DNA of 64,000 nt from Lysobacterales bacterium (GCA_016718605.1 JADKCY010000002.1:1054001-1118000); one strand, 5' to 3'. Shown: positions 30,569-40,018, counted from the first letter of the stretch. The notes: generated from the letters alone by a model not told the origin. Translations and numbers: made by a program.

Positions 30569-32764
30569 ATGCAACGCATCGTTCTGTCCACTTTCTTCGC
30601 TCTGATGCTCGGCACGGCACCGTTCCGGGCCCATGCGGACGCGACGGCGAGCACCGCCAGTCACCTTGACCTGCCAATTTCGGGAAATCCACTACTGCAC
30701 GCGTGGACAGCACCGTTTAATGCGCCGCCCTTCGAACAGATCGATGTGATGCACTTCGCGCCTGCCGTGGAAGAGGCCATACGGCGCCAGCAGGAAGATC
30801 TGCAGCGCATTCGCTCGCAGAGCGCCAAACCGAGCTTTTCCAACACCATCGAAGCGCTCGAGCTTGCTGGCCGCGACCTGCGCCGTATTGCGCCCGTCTT
30901 CATGAACCTCTACAGCGCCAATTCGACCCCGGAACTGCAAAAACTGGGGGCGACGTTGCTGCCGACATTGATGAGCAATCAGGCAACGCTGTTTGTCGAC
31001 AGCGCGCTGTTCTCGCGCGTCAAATCCCTCTACCTGCAACGCGACATTCTGGGCCTTAACGACGAACAGAAACGCGTGCTGGAGCGTTACTACACGCAAT
31101 TCGTGCGTGGCGGCGCAGGACTGGAAGGCGCGGAGCGCGCACGCTTCAAGACCAATGTGGATCGACTGGCGCAATTGGCGGTTCAGTTCAATCAAAACCT
31201 CCTTGGCGAAACCAACCGCTATGTCCTGTTCATCGCGGATCGCGAAGAGCTTCAGGGCCTGCCGGACGATGTGATCGCGACTGCCGCAGAAACGGCCAAG
31301 ATGCGAGGTAAAGAGGGCCAGTGGGCGTTTACCCTGCAGACCCCGAGTCGCCTGCCCTTCCTTACTTACGCACGCAATCGCGGCTTGCGTGAAACGCTGT
31401 TCAAGGCCTACGTCGCACGTGGCAACAATGGCAACACGGCTGACAACAACACCATCATTCGCGAGACCGTCCGCTTGCGCACCGAAAACGCCCAATTGCT
31501 GGGCCATCCGACGTTTGCGCACTTCACCCTGACTGAAAACATGGCAAAGACGCCAGACAATGTCGAAAGGCTGCTGATGCAGTTGTGGACACCTGCGCTG
31601 GACAATGCCAAACGCGAACGCGATGCCCTGCAACAAGTCGCGGATGCCGCCGGTGACAATTTGCAGATCGCGGCGTGGGACTGGTGGTACTACAGCGAGA
31701 AACTACGCCAACAACGCTACGCCATCGACGAATCTGCACTGAAGGCATATTTCCCGATGCCAGCCGTGCGGGCGGGTGCCTTTGACGTCGCGCATCGCCT
31801 TTGGGGCCTGAGTTTTACACCACGCAACGATGTCCCGGTGTATCACCCAGACGTGGAAGTCTTCGAGGTACACAATGCCGACGGCAGTCATCTCGGCCTG
31901 CTGTACACCGACTACTACGTGCGTGACGGCAAGCGGCCAGGCGCTTGGGCAAGCCCGTATCGACTGCAGAGCGCCCTCGATGGCATCACTACCCCGATCA
32001 TTGTCAACGTCTGCAATTTCGCGCGACCGACGGGCGACACGCCGTCGCTGCTGAGTTTCGATGATGTCAGTACGCTGTTCCACGAGTTCGGCCACGCACT
32101 GCACGGCTTGATGTCGAACGTCACCTATCCCAGCGTCGGCGGCACCCAGGTGCCACGCGACTTCGTTGAGTTTCCCTCACAGGTGATGGAGAACTGGGCC
32201 GCGCAACGTGAGGTCTTGCAGCGCTTTGCGCGGCACTACCAATCCGGCGAAGTGATCAGTGGCGAATGGCTGGACAAACTCGACGCAGCCGCACGCTTCA
32301 ATCAAGGCTTCGCTGCCACCGAATACCTGTCAGCGGCCCTGCTGGACATGCGCTACCACATGCTCAGCGAGCCGGGCGAAATTGACCCTCAAGCCTTCGA
32401 AAAGAAGACCATGCGTGAGCTCGGTCTGATTGATCAAATCGCCCCGCGCTATACCTCCACCAATTTTGGCCATGTGTTTGGTGGCGGCTATGCCTCGGGC
32501 TATTACGCCTACATCTGGGCCGAGGTGCTGGATGCCGACGGATTCCAGGCTTTTCGGCAGGCAGGATTGTTTGATTCCGATACGGCCACGAGATTGCGCA
32601 ATGAAGTGTTCTCGCGTGGCGGAAGCGTTGATCCGATGGCCGCCTATCGACGTTTTCGTGGCAGCGAACCGAAAGTCGACGCCCTACTGGAAAAGCGAGG
32701 CCTGCAACCGATCATCGACGACAGTGGCGAAGCCAAGGGCACCGTCGGCAACGAAACGTCCTGA
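30569..32764 (+). CDS. M3 family metallopeptidase, secreted (peptidyl-dipeptidase Dcp-like)
   Basis: 731 residues from ATG 30569, with a signal peptide (V-L-S-T-F-F-A-L-M-L-G-T-A-P-F-R-A-H-A). The zinc site is F-H-E-F-G-H-A-L-H-G near residue 510, with a conserved third ligand region downstream (F-P-S-Q-V-M-E-N-W). The layout fits thimet/Dcp oligopeptidases that remove dipeptides from peptide C-termini; the signal peptide places it in the periplasm. It shares the M3 core with the interrupted PrlC at 47.6 kb. Confidence 0.9.
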   Translation: MQRIVLSTFFALMLGTAPFRAHADATASTASHLDLPISGNPLLHAWTAPFNAPPFEQIDVMHFAPAVEEAIRRQQEDLQRIRSQSAKPSFSNTIEALELAGRDLRRIAPVFMNLYSANSTPELQKLGATLLPTLMSNQATLFVDSALFSRVKSLYLQRDILGLNDEQKRVLERYYTQFVRGGAGLEGAERARFKTNVDRLAQLAVQFNQNLLGETNRYVLFIADREELQGLPDDVIATAAETAKMRGKEGQWAFTLQTPSRLPFLTYARNRGLRETLFKAYVARGNNGNTADNNTIIRETVRLRTENAQLLGHPTFAHFTLTENMAKTPDNVERLLMQLWTPALDNAKRERDALQQVADAAGDNLQIAAWDWWYYSEKLRQQRYAIDESALKAYFPMPAVRAGAFDVAHRLWGLSFTPRNDVPVYHPDVEVFEVHNADGSHLGLLYTDYYVRDGKRPGAWASPYRLQSALDGITTPIIVNVCNFARPTGDTPSLLSFDDVSTLFHEFGHALHGLMSNVTYPSVGGTQVPRDFVEFPSQVMENWAAQREVLQRFARHYQSGEVISGEWLDKLDAAARFNQGFAATEYLSAALLDMRYHMLSEPGEIDPQAFEKKTMRELGLIDQIAPRYTSTNFGHVFGGGYASGYYAYIWAEVLDADGFQAFRQAGLFDSDTATRLRNEVFSRGGSVDPMAAYRRFRGSEPKVDALLEKRGLQPIIDDSGEAKGTVGNETS

Positions 32765-32774
32765 TTCATCGTGA

Positions 32775-32794
32775 TCGCGCAGCAAGCTGCGCGA
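32775..32794. terminator. Hairpin between convergent M3 peptidase and lrp-like genes
   Basis: Arms 32775-32782 and 32787-32794 (TCGCGCAG/CTGCGCGA) pair perfectly around CAAG. It sits in the 43-base gap between the two stops and could end both transcripts. Confidence 0.6.
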
Positions 32795-32807
32795 ACGGTC
32801 TCTGCGG

Positions 32808-33284
32808 TCATGGCCCGACCGTCATCGGCGCACAGACCGACTTGATCTCGCGCAGCACAAAACTGGTATTGACGTCAGCGACCGCGCCGGTCGCCAGCAG
32901 GGTGTCGAGCAGAAAGCGCGAAAAGTGTTCGAGGTCGCGCACGCCGATGTGCAGCAAGTAATCCGCATCGCCGGTCAGCGCATGGGCGGCGACAACTTCG
33001 GACCAGCTCTGCACGTCGTCGGTGAATCGCGCGACGGCGGCAGTATCGTGGTGGCGCAGGCGCAGACGCACGAAGGCGCTCAGCGACAAACCCATGGCGC
33101 TGCGATTGAGCTGCGCGCGATAGCCCGCGATGACGCCGCGTGATTCCAAGCGCTGCACCCGGCGCAAGCAGGCCGACGCGGACAGATTCACCCGCTCGGC
33201 GAGCTCGGCATTACTGATGCGACCATCGCTTTGCAACTCGGAAAGGATGCGCAGATCGAGGCGATCCAGGTCAATGTCGGACAT
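32808..33284 (-). CDS. Lrp/AsnC family transcriptional regulator
   Basis: 158 residues from ATG 33284. An N-terminal winged helix (L-D-R-L-D-L-R-I-L-S-E-L-Q, R-I-S-N-A-E-L-A-E-R-V-N-L-S) is followed by the RAM ligand-binding domain with G-D-A-D-Y-L-L-H-I near residue 105. It is divergent from the phenylalanine hydroxylase gene and likely senses phenylalanine or a related amino acid to control it. A perfect palindrome and direct repeats in the shared promoter region are candidate binding sites. Confidence 0.92.
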   Translation of the reverse strand: MSDIDLDRLDLRILSELQSDGRISNAELAERVNLSASACLRRVQRLESRGVIAGYRAQLNRSAMGLSLSAFVRLRLRHHDTAAVARFTDDVQSWSEVVAAHALTGDADYLLHIGVRDLEHFSRFLLDTLLATGAVADVNTSFVLREIKSVCAPMTVGP

Positions 33285-33304
33285 CGTGCGGGCCTTTTTC
33301 ACTT

Positions 33305-33342
33305 TTCCGCACGAATCTTGCGCCAACTGCGCAATTCCGCAC
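33305..33342. promoter_or_regulatory. Candidate Lrp-type operator between lrp and phhA
   Basis: A perfect inverted repeat TTGCGC-CAACT-GCGCAA lies at 33318-33334. It is flanked by two direct copies of TTCCGCAC at 33305 and 33335, 30 bases apart, about three helical turns. Lrp proteins bind arrays of phased sites, so this is a good candidate operator for both genes. Confidence 0.5.
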
Positions 33343-33407
33343 AATAATCGAAGAACATTGCGCCACTTCGCCGCTAGTCTGGAGCGATTCCATGACGAGG
33401 TGACCGC

Positions 33408-34292
33408 ATGAACGCACAGCGCATCGAACACGCGATGACCGATAAAGGCTACGTGCCCCTGTATGCCACGGGCACCGTGCCGCAACCATGGGCGAACTAC
33501 ACCGCCAGCGATCACGCGGTCTGGCGAACCCTGTTCGAACGCCAGCGCGCCCTGCTTGTTGGACGCGCCTGCGAGACCTTCCTGCAGGCGCAGGACGCGA
33601 TGGGCATGGGCGCCGAGGCCATCCCGCGATTTGATGACCTGAGTGAGCAACTGCGTCGCGTCACCGGCTGGGAGCTGGTGGGCGTGGAAGGCCTGTTGCC
33701 GGAGCTGGACTTTTTCCAGCACCTTTCCGCACGGCGGTTTCCGGTCACGTGGTGGATTCGGCGTCCGGAGCAAATCGATTACATCGCCGAGCCAGACTTG
33801 TTTCACGACCTGTTCGGCCATGTCCCGCTGCTGCTGAATCCGGTGTTTGCCGACTACATGCAGGCCTACGGCGCGGGCGGCGTGCGCGCGCACGGTTTGG
33901 GCAGTGAGGCGCTGGCCAACTTGACGCGCCTGTATTGGTACACCGTGGAGTTCGGCCTGATCCGCGAACACGGCGAGCTACGCATCTACGGGGCAGGCAT
34001 CCTCAGCTCCGCTGGCGAATCGCATCATTGTCTGGAAAGCAGTGCGCCGAACCGTATCGGCTTCGATTTGAGCCGCCTGATGCGCACCCGCTACCGCATC
34101 GACAGCTACCAGAAGACCTATTTCGTGATCGACGATTTCGAACAACTCTTCAACGCCACCCAACAGGACTTCGCCCCGATCTATCAGGTCTTGCAACAGG
34201 CGGATGCCGTTCCTGCAGGCGACGTGCTGGATAGCGATCTGGTCCTTCAGCGCGGCAGCGGCGAAGGCTGGATCTCGGACGGCGACGTGTGA
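33408..34292 (+). CDS. phhA: Phenylalanine 4-monooxygenase
   Basis: 294 residues. It converts phenylalanine to tyrosine using tetrahydropterin and O2. The iron ligands are in H-D-L-F-G-H-V-P-L-L (two histidines) and Y-W-Y-T-V-E-F-G-L (glutamate), as in bacterial PhhA. It is divergent from the lrp-like gene, which likely regulates it. The pterin recycling gene phhB is not adjacent. Confidence 0.95.
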   Translation: MNAQRIEHAMTDKGYVPLYATGTVPQPWANYTASDHAVWRTLFERQRALLVGRACETFLQAQDAMGMGAEAIPRFDDLSEQLRRVTGWELVGVEGLLPELDFFQHLSARRFPVTWWIRRPEQIDYIAEPDLFHDLFGHVPLLLNPVFADYMQAYGAGGVRAHGLGSEALANLTRLYWYTVEFGLIREHGELRIYGAGILSSAGESHHCLESSAPNRIGFDLSRLMRTRYRIDSYQKTYFVIDDFEQLFNATQQDFAPIYQVLQQADAVPAGDVLDSDLVLQRGSGEGWISDGDV

Positions 34293-34358
34293 ACCGGCAG
34301 CTTCACTGAATCCCACGACCTACCTGCAAGACCGGCGATACGCAAAGACCGCATTGCC

Positions 34359-35714
34359 TCAATCCACCACCACCGGCCTGGCATCGCTGGCGTCGGCGCC
34401 GGGTTCGTCTTCGTCGCGTAGTACGCGACCAATGATCTCGAGCGTACGTTCCACCGCACCGCGTTCGCGGGCGACGGTGCGGCAGCCGGCTTCGCCCATC
34501 TGTTCGCGGCGCAGTGTGTCGCCCAGCAGCAGTTGCAGGACATCTGCGAGGTGCTCGGAGTCGCGGATGCGTTCGGCGGCACCACGATCCAGCAACAGGT
34601 CGGTGACTTCTTCGAAATTGAAGGTGTGCGGCCCGACAATCACTGGCACACCGAGCGCAGCGGGTTCCAACACATTGTGACCACCGATGGGTTCGAGCGA
34701 GCCCGCCACGAAGGCGATGTCGGCGGCGGCAATGAAGCGCACCAGCTCGCCCAAGGTATCGATCACGAAGCACTGAGTGTCTTCGTCGGCGTGGGCGTCC
34801 TCACTGCGCGTCTTGGTCGCAAAACCAAAGCTGCGGCACAGCGCCACCATGGGCTTGAAGCGCTCAGGATGGCGTGGCGCCACCAGCAGCAAGGCATCGG
34901 GATAGCGGTGCAACAGCCGCGAGTGCGCTTCGATGACAGCCAACTCTTCGCCTTCGTGGGTACTGGCGGCAATCCACACCGGGCGCTGTGCGCCCCAGTC
35001 ACGGCGCCAGATCTGCGCCTGGGAAAAGAAATCCGGTAGCACCTGCATGTCGAACTTCAAATTACCGACCACACGCAGACGCGCTGGCCGCGCGCCCAGC
35101 GCCAGCAAACGCTCGGCGTCCTGCGGCGACTGCGCAGCGACGAAACGCGCACTGCGAATGGCTTCCGCAGCCAGCGGACGCACCGGCCCATAACCACGCA
35201 ATGACTTGTCCGACAGGCGCGCATTGGCGACCACCACCGGAATGTTGCGCGCGTCGCAAAGGCGAAACAGGTTGGGCCAGATCTCGGTTTCCATCACCAC
35301 CGCGATGCGCGGCTGGATCTTGTCCAGAAAGCGATTGATCGAGCGCGGCAAGTCGTAGGGGAGATACACGTGGACGACGCGATCTTTCCAGAGCTGCCGC
35401 ACGCGATCCGAGCCGGTCGGGGTGACCGTGGTCACCACAAAAGGGCGCTCGGGGTAGCGCGCGCGCAGGGCTTCGATCAGTGGTGCAGCGGCATTTACCT
35501 CACCCACGGACACCGCGTGAATCCAGATACTGTCCTGGATGTGTGGATCATCAAACGCGCCGAAGCGCTCCATCCAGCGCACAAAATAGCCACGCATGCG
35601 CAATCCGCGCGCTGCCAGGCGATACAGAATCAGGGGAGTGAGCACATACATCACCGCGGTGTAGATGACATGCATCAGGCGCAACAGCGCGCGGGGTGGC
35701 GAGGCATTGGACAT
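34359..35714 (-). CDS. waaA: 3-deoxy-D-manno-octulosonic acid transferase
   Basis: 451 residues from ATG 35714. An N-terminal membrane anchor (I-Y-T-A-V-M-Y-V-L-T-P-L-I-L-Y) is followed by the Kdo transferase core: H-A-V-S-V-G-E-V near residue 67 with the catalytic glutamate, M-E-T-E-I-W-P-N, and G-S-L-E-P-I-G-G-H-N-V-L-E-P in the donor domain. It adds Kdo to lipid IVA. It is divergent from the second lipid A acyltransferase gene, the enzyme that acts next in the pathway. Confidence 0.95.
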   Translation of the reverse strand: MSNASPPRALLRLMHVIYTAVMYVLTPLILYRLAARGLRMRGYFVRWMERFGAFDDPHIQDSIWIHAVSVGEVNAAAPLIEALRARYPERPFVVTTVTPTGSDRVRQLWKDRVVHVYLPYDLPRSINRFLDKIQPRIAVVMETEIWPNLFRLCDARNIPVVVANARLSDKSLRGYGPVRPLAAEAIRSARFVAAQSPQDAERLLALGARPARLRVVGNLKFDMQVLPDFFSQAQIWRRDWGAQRPVWIAASTHEGEELAVIEAHSRLLHRYPDALLLVAPRHPERFKPMVALCRSFGFATKTRSEDAHADEDTQCFVIDTLGELVRFIAAADIAFVAGSLEPIGGHNVLEPAALGVPVIVGPHTFNFEEVTDLLLDRGAAERIRDSEHLADVLQLLLGDTLRREQMGEAGCRTVARERGAVERTLEIIGRVLRDEDEPGADASDARPVVVD

Positions 35715-35804
35715 GCGGCAAAGGATACCGGAAGCGCTCCATCGCCTACGCGTGCCGCGCGATGCCACCGCGGATTGACAAGAGTGCTCCGCTACACTGA
35801 CGGC

Positions 35805-36716
35805 ATGACCGACGCCGCACCATCGACACTGACCCTACGCTCGCCCAGACATTGGCCTGCGCGCCTTGGCGTGCTGGCGATGACCGCCATGGCGCGTATT
35901 CCGTGGCCCTGGCAACGGCGCATCGGACGTCTGCTGGGTGGCATGCTGGCCTTGCTAGCCGGACCGCGACGTAAGGTCGCGCGGCGCAATATCGCGCTGT
36001 GCTTTCCCAAAGCCAGCGAGGACGAACGCGAGCATCTGCTACATGAGAGTTTTGCCGACCTGGGAATCGGTCTTTTCGAATTCTCGCGCGCTTGGTTTGG
36101 CGATATCGAGCCCTTGGCCAACGATGTGCAGATCGACGGCCTGCACCACCTGCACACGCTGCTGGCAGCCAAGCGCGGTGTATTGCTGGTCTCAGGACAC
36201 TTCACCACCCTGGAAGTCTGTGGCCGCCTGCTGACCCGCCATGTGCCGGTGGCAGGCATGTATCGCGCGCACGCCGAACCGGCCTTCGAAGCGGCAGTGC
36301 TGGCAGGTCGACTGAAATACGCCTGCGCCATGTTCAAACGGGAGGAATTGCGCGGCGCCATTCGCCACCTGAAGCAAGGCGGCGTGTTGTGGTATGCGCC
36401 AGATCAGGACATGCGCGGCAAGGATGCGGTGTTCGTGCCGTTCTTTGATATCCCTGCCTCCACCATCACCGCCACCCACCAACTCGCACGCCTGTCAGGG
36501 GCTGCCGTAGTGCCGTTCTTTCATCGTCGCGAAGGCGGGCGCTACGTACTGCGCATCGGCGCACCTTTGGAGAACTTCCCCAGCACTGATGTGGTCGCCG
36601 ATACCGCTGCCGTCAGCCGCGAAGTCGAGGCTATGGTGCGTGAAGCACCCAGCCAATACCTATGGATACACAAGCGCTTCAAGACCCGACCGGATGGCCA
36701 ACCACGAGTTTACTGA
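35805..36716 (+). CDS. lpxL: LpxL/HtrB-type lipid A acyltransferase (second copy)
   Basis: 303 residues from ATG 35805. The H-x4-E motif is in S-G-H-F-T-T-L-E, followed by M-Y-R-A-H and W-Y-A-P-D-Q-D-M. It adds a secondary acyl chain to Kdo2-lipid IVA at the inner membrane. Its neighbour waaA makes the Kdo2 substrate, which supports the call LpxL/LpxP. The 3' end is duplicated in degenerate form about 1.3 kb downstream. Confidence 0.92.
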   Translation: MTDAAPSTLTLRSPRHWPARLGVLAMTAMARIPWPWQRRIGRLLGGMLALLAGPRRKVARRNIALCFPKASEDEREHLLHESFADLGIGLFEFSRAWFGDIEPLANDVQIDGLHHLHTLLAAKRGVLLVSGHFTTLEVCGRLLTRHVPVAGMYRAHAEPAFEAAVLAGRLKYACAMFKREELRGAIRHLKQGGVLWYAPDQDMRGKDAVFVPFFDIPASTITATHQLARLSGAAVVPFFHRREGGRYVLRIGAPLENFPSTDVVADTAAVSREVEAMVREAPSQYLWIHKRFKTRPDGQPRVY

Positions 36717-37029
36717 GCCATCTCGAGGGCGGCAGGCAAACTCCGTCGCACACCTAGGCTGAGCCGCGTGTCCTCGACGCTCACTTCGCCGCCAGGCCGA
36801 CGCCCTCGATTTTGAGTCGCGCGGCGGTTTGGAATCCGATTCCCCAACGACGGAGATTGAACGCGAAAGTCGCAGTTTTCAGATGAGCAAATCATCGGAT
36901 TCCTGCGAGAGGCGGCAGCCGGCATGCCGATGAGGGAGCCGTGCCGGCGGAATGGCTTCAGCGAAGTCTGTTACTCGCTAGGGCGCAGCACGTTTGGCGA
37001 GATGAACAAGCCCAACAGCGCACCCGCAT
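36717..37029. other. Gene-free stretch after lpxL
   Basis: About 310 bases without a credible gene or strong hairpin. It is the left part of the interval bounded by lpxL and its degenerate 3' copy. Confidence 0.5.
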
Positions 37030-37626
37030 TCAGCCTCGGAAGCGCTGCTCGGCAGGCACCGCCGGGCAGGCCGCGACTGCTTGTGGATCGTCGCGATGCG
37101 AGTCGCGCATCCAACAGTCATCGAGCACGGAGCAATAGCAGGTAAGCAGGCGCACCGCGAAGCGTTTGCGGTTGAGCGCCGCCCATACTGCGGGATCGGC
37201 GGTTTTCTCGTCGTAGCGCAGGAAGGTCATTTCCTCGCCGGCCACCAGCACCCGTTCAGGATGCGAGGTCACCGTCAGCACGCGGTCACCCGTGGCACCG
37301 CAGCAGGCCTTGAGCAGGCTCGCCGCGTCGGCCATCGGCCGCTCATCGTAGAGCAACTGCACCGACTTGATCCGCGCCGGCCCCACGCCCGCGTTGTTCA
37401 GGTTGAACGTGATCGACGACTCGTCGTCGGGCAAGCGGTTGCCGGTGCCGTACTGGACATACGGCCAGGTGCTGGCGGCCATCATACGTTCCTGTGTGCG
37501 ATTGGCGTTGACCGCCACGAACAGCGAGATCGCCGAGATCAGCACCGCGGTGCCGCCAATCACATATTCCAGCCAGCCCATGGTCGACGACGGGCGGGCA
37601 GGACCGCGCGAGCGTGGTGCATCCAT
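37030..37626 (-). CDS. Uncharacterised membrane-anchored protein
   Basis: 198 residues from ATG 37626, which has GGAG nine bases upstream; ATG 37641 is an alternative. A single hydrophobic helix near residues 17-42 (Y-V-I-G-G-T-A-V-L-I-S-A-I-S-L-F-V-A-V) is followed by a predicted extracytoplasmic part with cysteine pairs (A-C-C-G, L-T-C-Y-C-S, D-D-C-W). I do not recognise a family. It lies alone between lpxL and a degenerate copy of the lpxL 3' end, so it may be a recent arrival. Confidence 0.6.
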   Translation of the reverse strand: MDAPRSRGPARPSSTMGWLEYVIGGTAVLISAISLFVAVNANRTQERMMAASTWPYVQYGTGNRLPDDESSITFNLNNAGVGPARIKSVQLLYDERPMADAASLLKACCGATGDRVLTVTSHPERVLVAGEEMTFLRYDEKTADPAVWAALNRKRFAVRLLTCYCSVLDDCWMRDSHRDDPQAVAACPAVPAEQRFRG

Positions 37627-37946
37627 CGGGAAACGCTCCATTGGCCGCCATCCGGCGTTTGCGAAGGATGCCGAAATGCGTGGCAAGGTTTAAGCCATCT
37701 CGCTAACGTGTCCGCCGCTGCCCGCATTGAGCGTTGGGTAACCGAATGGGTATTGGCAGTTCAAACGTCCGTCGCGGGCAGTCTGCCGCGCAGGCGGCCG
37801 AGGCATGAGCGCCGCTTTGGGCTCGCAGCGTAGGAGGTCACCTATCTGCTGCAGTTGTGCGCGCACGGGCACGCTCTTTAAATTCAACATCATTTGCCGC
37901 TGGCCGCGACACAGCTTTCGGCATTGCTAACGGCAACCGGTCGTGT
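37627..37946. other. Gene-free stretch left of the lpxL remnant
   Basis: No credible gene. One hairpin, CGGCAAC/GTTGCCG, has its left arm at 37931-37937 and right arm at 37945-37951. Confidence 0.45.
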
Positions 37947-38034
37947 TGCCGAGGGCGAGACGCACCGAGCCGATACCTTAGGGTACACACGCACTTCAAG
38001 TGCCCGACCCGATGGCCAGCCACGGGTTTACTGA
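37947..38034 (+). pseudogene. Remnant of a second lpxL 3' end
   Basis: The stretch 37981-38034 matches the end of lpxL (36664-36716) at about 84% of bases with one single-base gap, including the stop codon. Translated, it reads G-R-D-A-P-S-R-Y-L-R-V-H-T-H-F-K and, after the one-base shift, R-P-D-G-Q-P-R-V-Y-stop; lpxL has V-R-E-A-P-S-Q-Y-L-W-I-H-K-R-F-K and the same last nine residues. It is a degenerate direct copy in the same orientation, bounding a 1.3-kb interval. Its last seven bases overlap the end of the sensor kinase gene on the other strand. Confidence 0.8.
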
Positions 38035-39308
38035 ACCGGCAACAACGCCGCGGGCAGGATGAGCCGGACGCACAGCCCTGGATCGGCGTTCTCCATCAGC
38101 AACTCGCCGCCATGCAGCGCGGCGGCGCGCGCGACAATGGCTAGTCCCAAACCGCTGCCCGGCGTGGCGCGCGATGCATCGCCGCGAAAAAACGGCTCGC
38201 GCAGACGGTCGATGATCTGCTCGGAAACACCCGCTCCATGGTCCCGAATCTCCATAACGCAGGTGTCACCTTGTTGCTCTACCACGCAATGGAAAGGCGC
38301 CTTGCCGTAGCGCTCGGCGTTGTCGATCAGGTTGCGCAGGGCGCGTTGCAGCCAGCGCGGCCGCACGCGCAGTGACAACGCCAGCGCAGGTAGCTCAACG
38401 TGCCACTGCGCGGCATTGGGCAAGCTTGCGAACAACTCGCGAACGACGTCGAGGGACAGGGCCGACATCGGCTCCTCACTCGCCTCTCGGACGTAGTCCA
38501 GCCACGCCGCGATGATGGCGTCGGCAGCCTCGATGTCTTCCACCATCGCCGCGCGTCGCGAAGGATCTTCGGCATCGCCCAGCTCCAAGGCGATTCGCAG
38601 TCTGGCCAGCGGTGTGCGCAGATCGTGTGACACACCCGCCAGCATCATCTCGCGCTCACGCGTATCGCGTCGGACCTGCTCACCGGCTTCTTTCAAGACT
38701 TCCGCCAAGGCATGAATCTCGCGCGGCGCACGCGCCTCCAAGGCAGGCATGATGCCGCCCTTGAGCAAGGCGGGCGCACCCCGCGCAAGCCGCTCCAGAG
38801 GGCGAAGACTGATCTTGGCGATCCAACCCGCAGCCAAGGCCACCAGGGCGGCCGCCAAAGCCAGGGCAAACAGGGAACCCCAGACGACCGGCTCACGAAT
38901 CGGCTCCACACGGATACCCAGCCAAACGGACGAGTAGCGACTGCGCAGCCAGACGTGGATACCGCTTTCCTCAGTCAGGCGAACGCGCGAGGCATCACCC
39001 GCCAGACGCTCAACCTCACTACGAATGCTCATCACGAAAGGCCGGATGTCGCGGGTGAAATCGACGGGCGCATCGGCCCGCCGCAATACCAGAACGGTTT
39101 GTCGATCAGTCTCCACCGGACTCACGGCGGACTCCGGCTCGGGCCGATCGGCGGTCGCCAAGGCGGCATAGGCCAGCGCCGCAATCTGCAGGCTGCCGGC
39201 GCGGAAGGTCTGAAGCAGGATGATGCCGCCTGCCAGCAAGGCAATCAAAAATACGGTGATCGCCAGCAGAATGGCGACGCGACTGCGCAGCGTCAGCGGC
39301 AAGCTCAT
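38028..39308 (-). CDS. Sensor histidine kinase (EnvZ/CpxA-like)
   Basis: 426 residues from ATG 39308. Two membrane helices (about 11-31 and 145-165) flank a periplasmic domain of about 110 residues; then a HAMP linker, the phospho-histidine motif M-L-A-G-V-S-H-D-L-R-T-P-L-A-R near residue 225, N-box N-L-I-D-N-A-E-R-Y, and the G boxes R-D-H-G-A-G-V and G-S-G-L-G-L-A-I-V. It overlaps the regulator gene by four bases (ATGA). With the divergent LTxxQ protein it resembles the Cpx arrangement. Confidence 0.92.
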   Translation of the reverse strand: MSLPLTLRSRVAILLAITVFLIALLAGGIILLQTFRAGSLQIAALAYAALATADRPEPESAVSPVETDRQTVLVLRRADAPVDFTRDIRPFVMSIRSEVERLAGDASRVRLTEESGIHVWLRSRYSSVWLGIRVEPIREPVVWGSLFALALAAALVALAAGWIAKISLRPLERLARGAPALLKGGIMPALEARAPREIHALAEVLKEAGEQVRRDTREREMMLAGVSHDLRTPLARLRIALELGDAEDPSRRAAMVEDIEAADAIIAAWLDYVREASEEPMSALSLDVVRELFASLPNAAQWHVELPALALSLRVRPRWLQRALRNLIDNAERYGKAPFHCVVEQQGDTCVMEIRDHGAGVSEQIIDRLREPFFRGDASRATPGSGLGLAIVARAAALHGGELLMENADPGLCVRLILPAALLPVQ

Positions 39309-40018
39309 GCCTCTGCATCCGGCACGAACATGTAACCATGCCCCCACACGGTCTGCAGATAGCGCGGCGCTCGCGGATCGGGCTCAACCAACTTGCGCAA
39401 ACGCGACAGCATGACGTCGATGGCGCGATCCTGACCCTCATAGTCTCGCCCGCGGGCCAAGTTCAGAAGCTGGTCGCGACTCAACGGGCGGCGCGGATGT
39501 TGCACCAGAACCCACAACAGCGCGAATTCGCCCGTGGTCAGACGAACCTCTTCGCCTGCCCGAAAAAGCGACCTTTGTGCAGGATGCAACACGCAGTCGC
39601 CGAAGCAGACTTTCGCATCGTCGATCTCGTGCAGCGCGGAATGACCACTGGGTCGACGACGCAGAACAGCGCGGATCCGCGCCAACAGCTCACGCGGATT
39701 GCACGGCTTGGGCAAATAATCATCGGCACCGATTTCCAGACCGATGATGCGATCCACATCGTCGCCTCGTGCCGTGAGAATCAGAATCGGCGTCTCATCG
39801 CCGGCCGCGCGCAGATCGCGACAGGCCGTCAGTCCATCGCCATCCGGCAACATCAAGTCCAGCACGATCAAGTCGACATGATGCTGTGCCAGTTGCGCAC
39901 GCATGCCCGCCAGATTGGCGACCGCGCGGACCCGCAACGCCTGCGACGCCAGATAGCGCTCCAGCAGGTCGCGCAAGCGAGGGTCATCTTCCACCAGAAG
40001 GATCAGCGGTTCGGCCAT
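39305..40018 (-). CDS. OmpR-family response regulator
   Basis: 237 residues from ATG 40018. The receiver has L-V-E-D-D, the phospho-acceptor in V-L-D-L-M-L-P-D-G-D-G, T in I-L-T-A-R and K in L-P-K-P; the C-terminal winged helix ends with L-Q-T-V-W-G-H-G-Y-M-F-V, typical of OmpR/PhoB. It is the first gene of a two-gene unit with the kinase and is divergent from a Spy/CpxP-like gene, with 183 bases of shared upstream region. Confidence 0.93.
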   Translation of the reverse strand: MAEPLILLVEDDPRLRDLLERYLASQALRVRAVANLAGMRAQLAQHHVDLIVLDLMLPDGDGLTACRDLRAAGDETPILILTARGDDVDRIIGLEIGADDYLPKPCNPRELLARIRAVLRRRPSGHSALHEIDDAKVCFGDCVLHPAQRSLFRAGEEVRLTTGEFALLWVLVQHPRRPLSRDQLLNLARGRDYEGQDRAIDVMLSRLRKLVEPDPRAPRYLQTVWGHGYMFVPDAEA

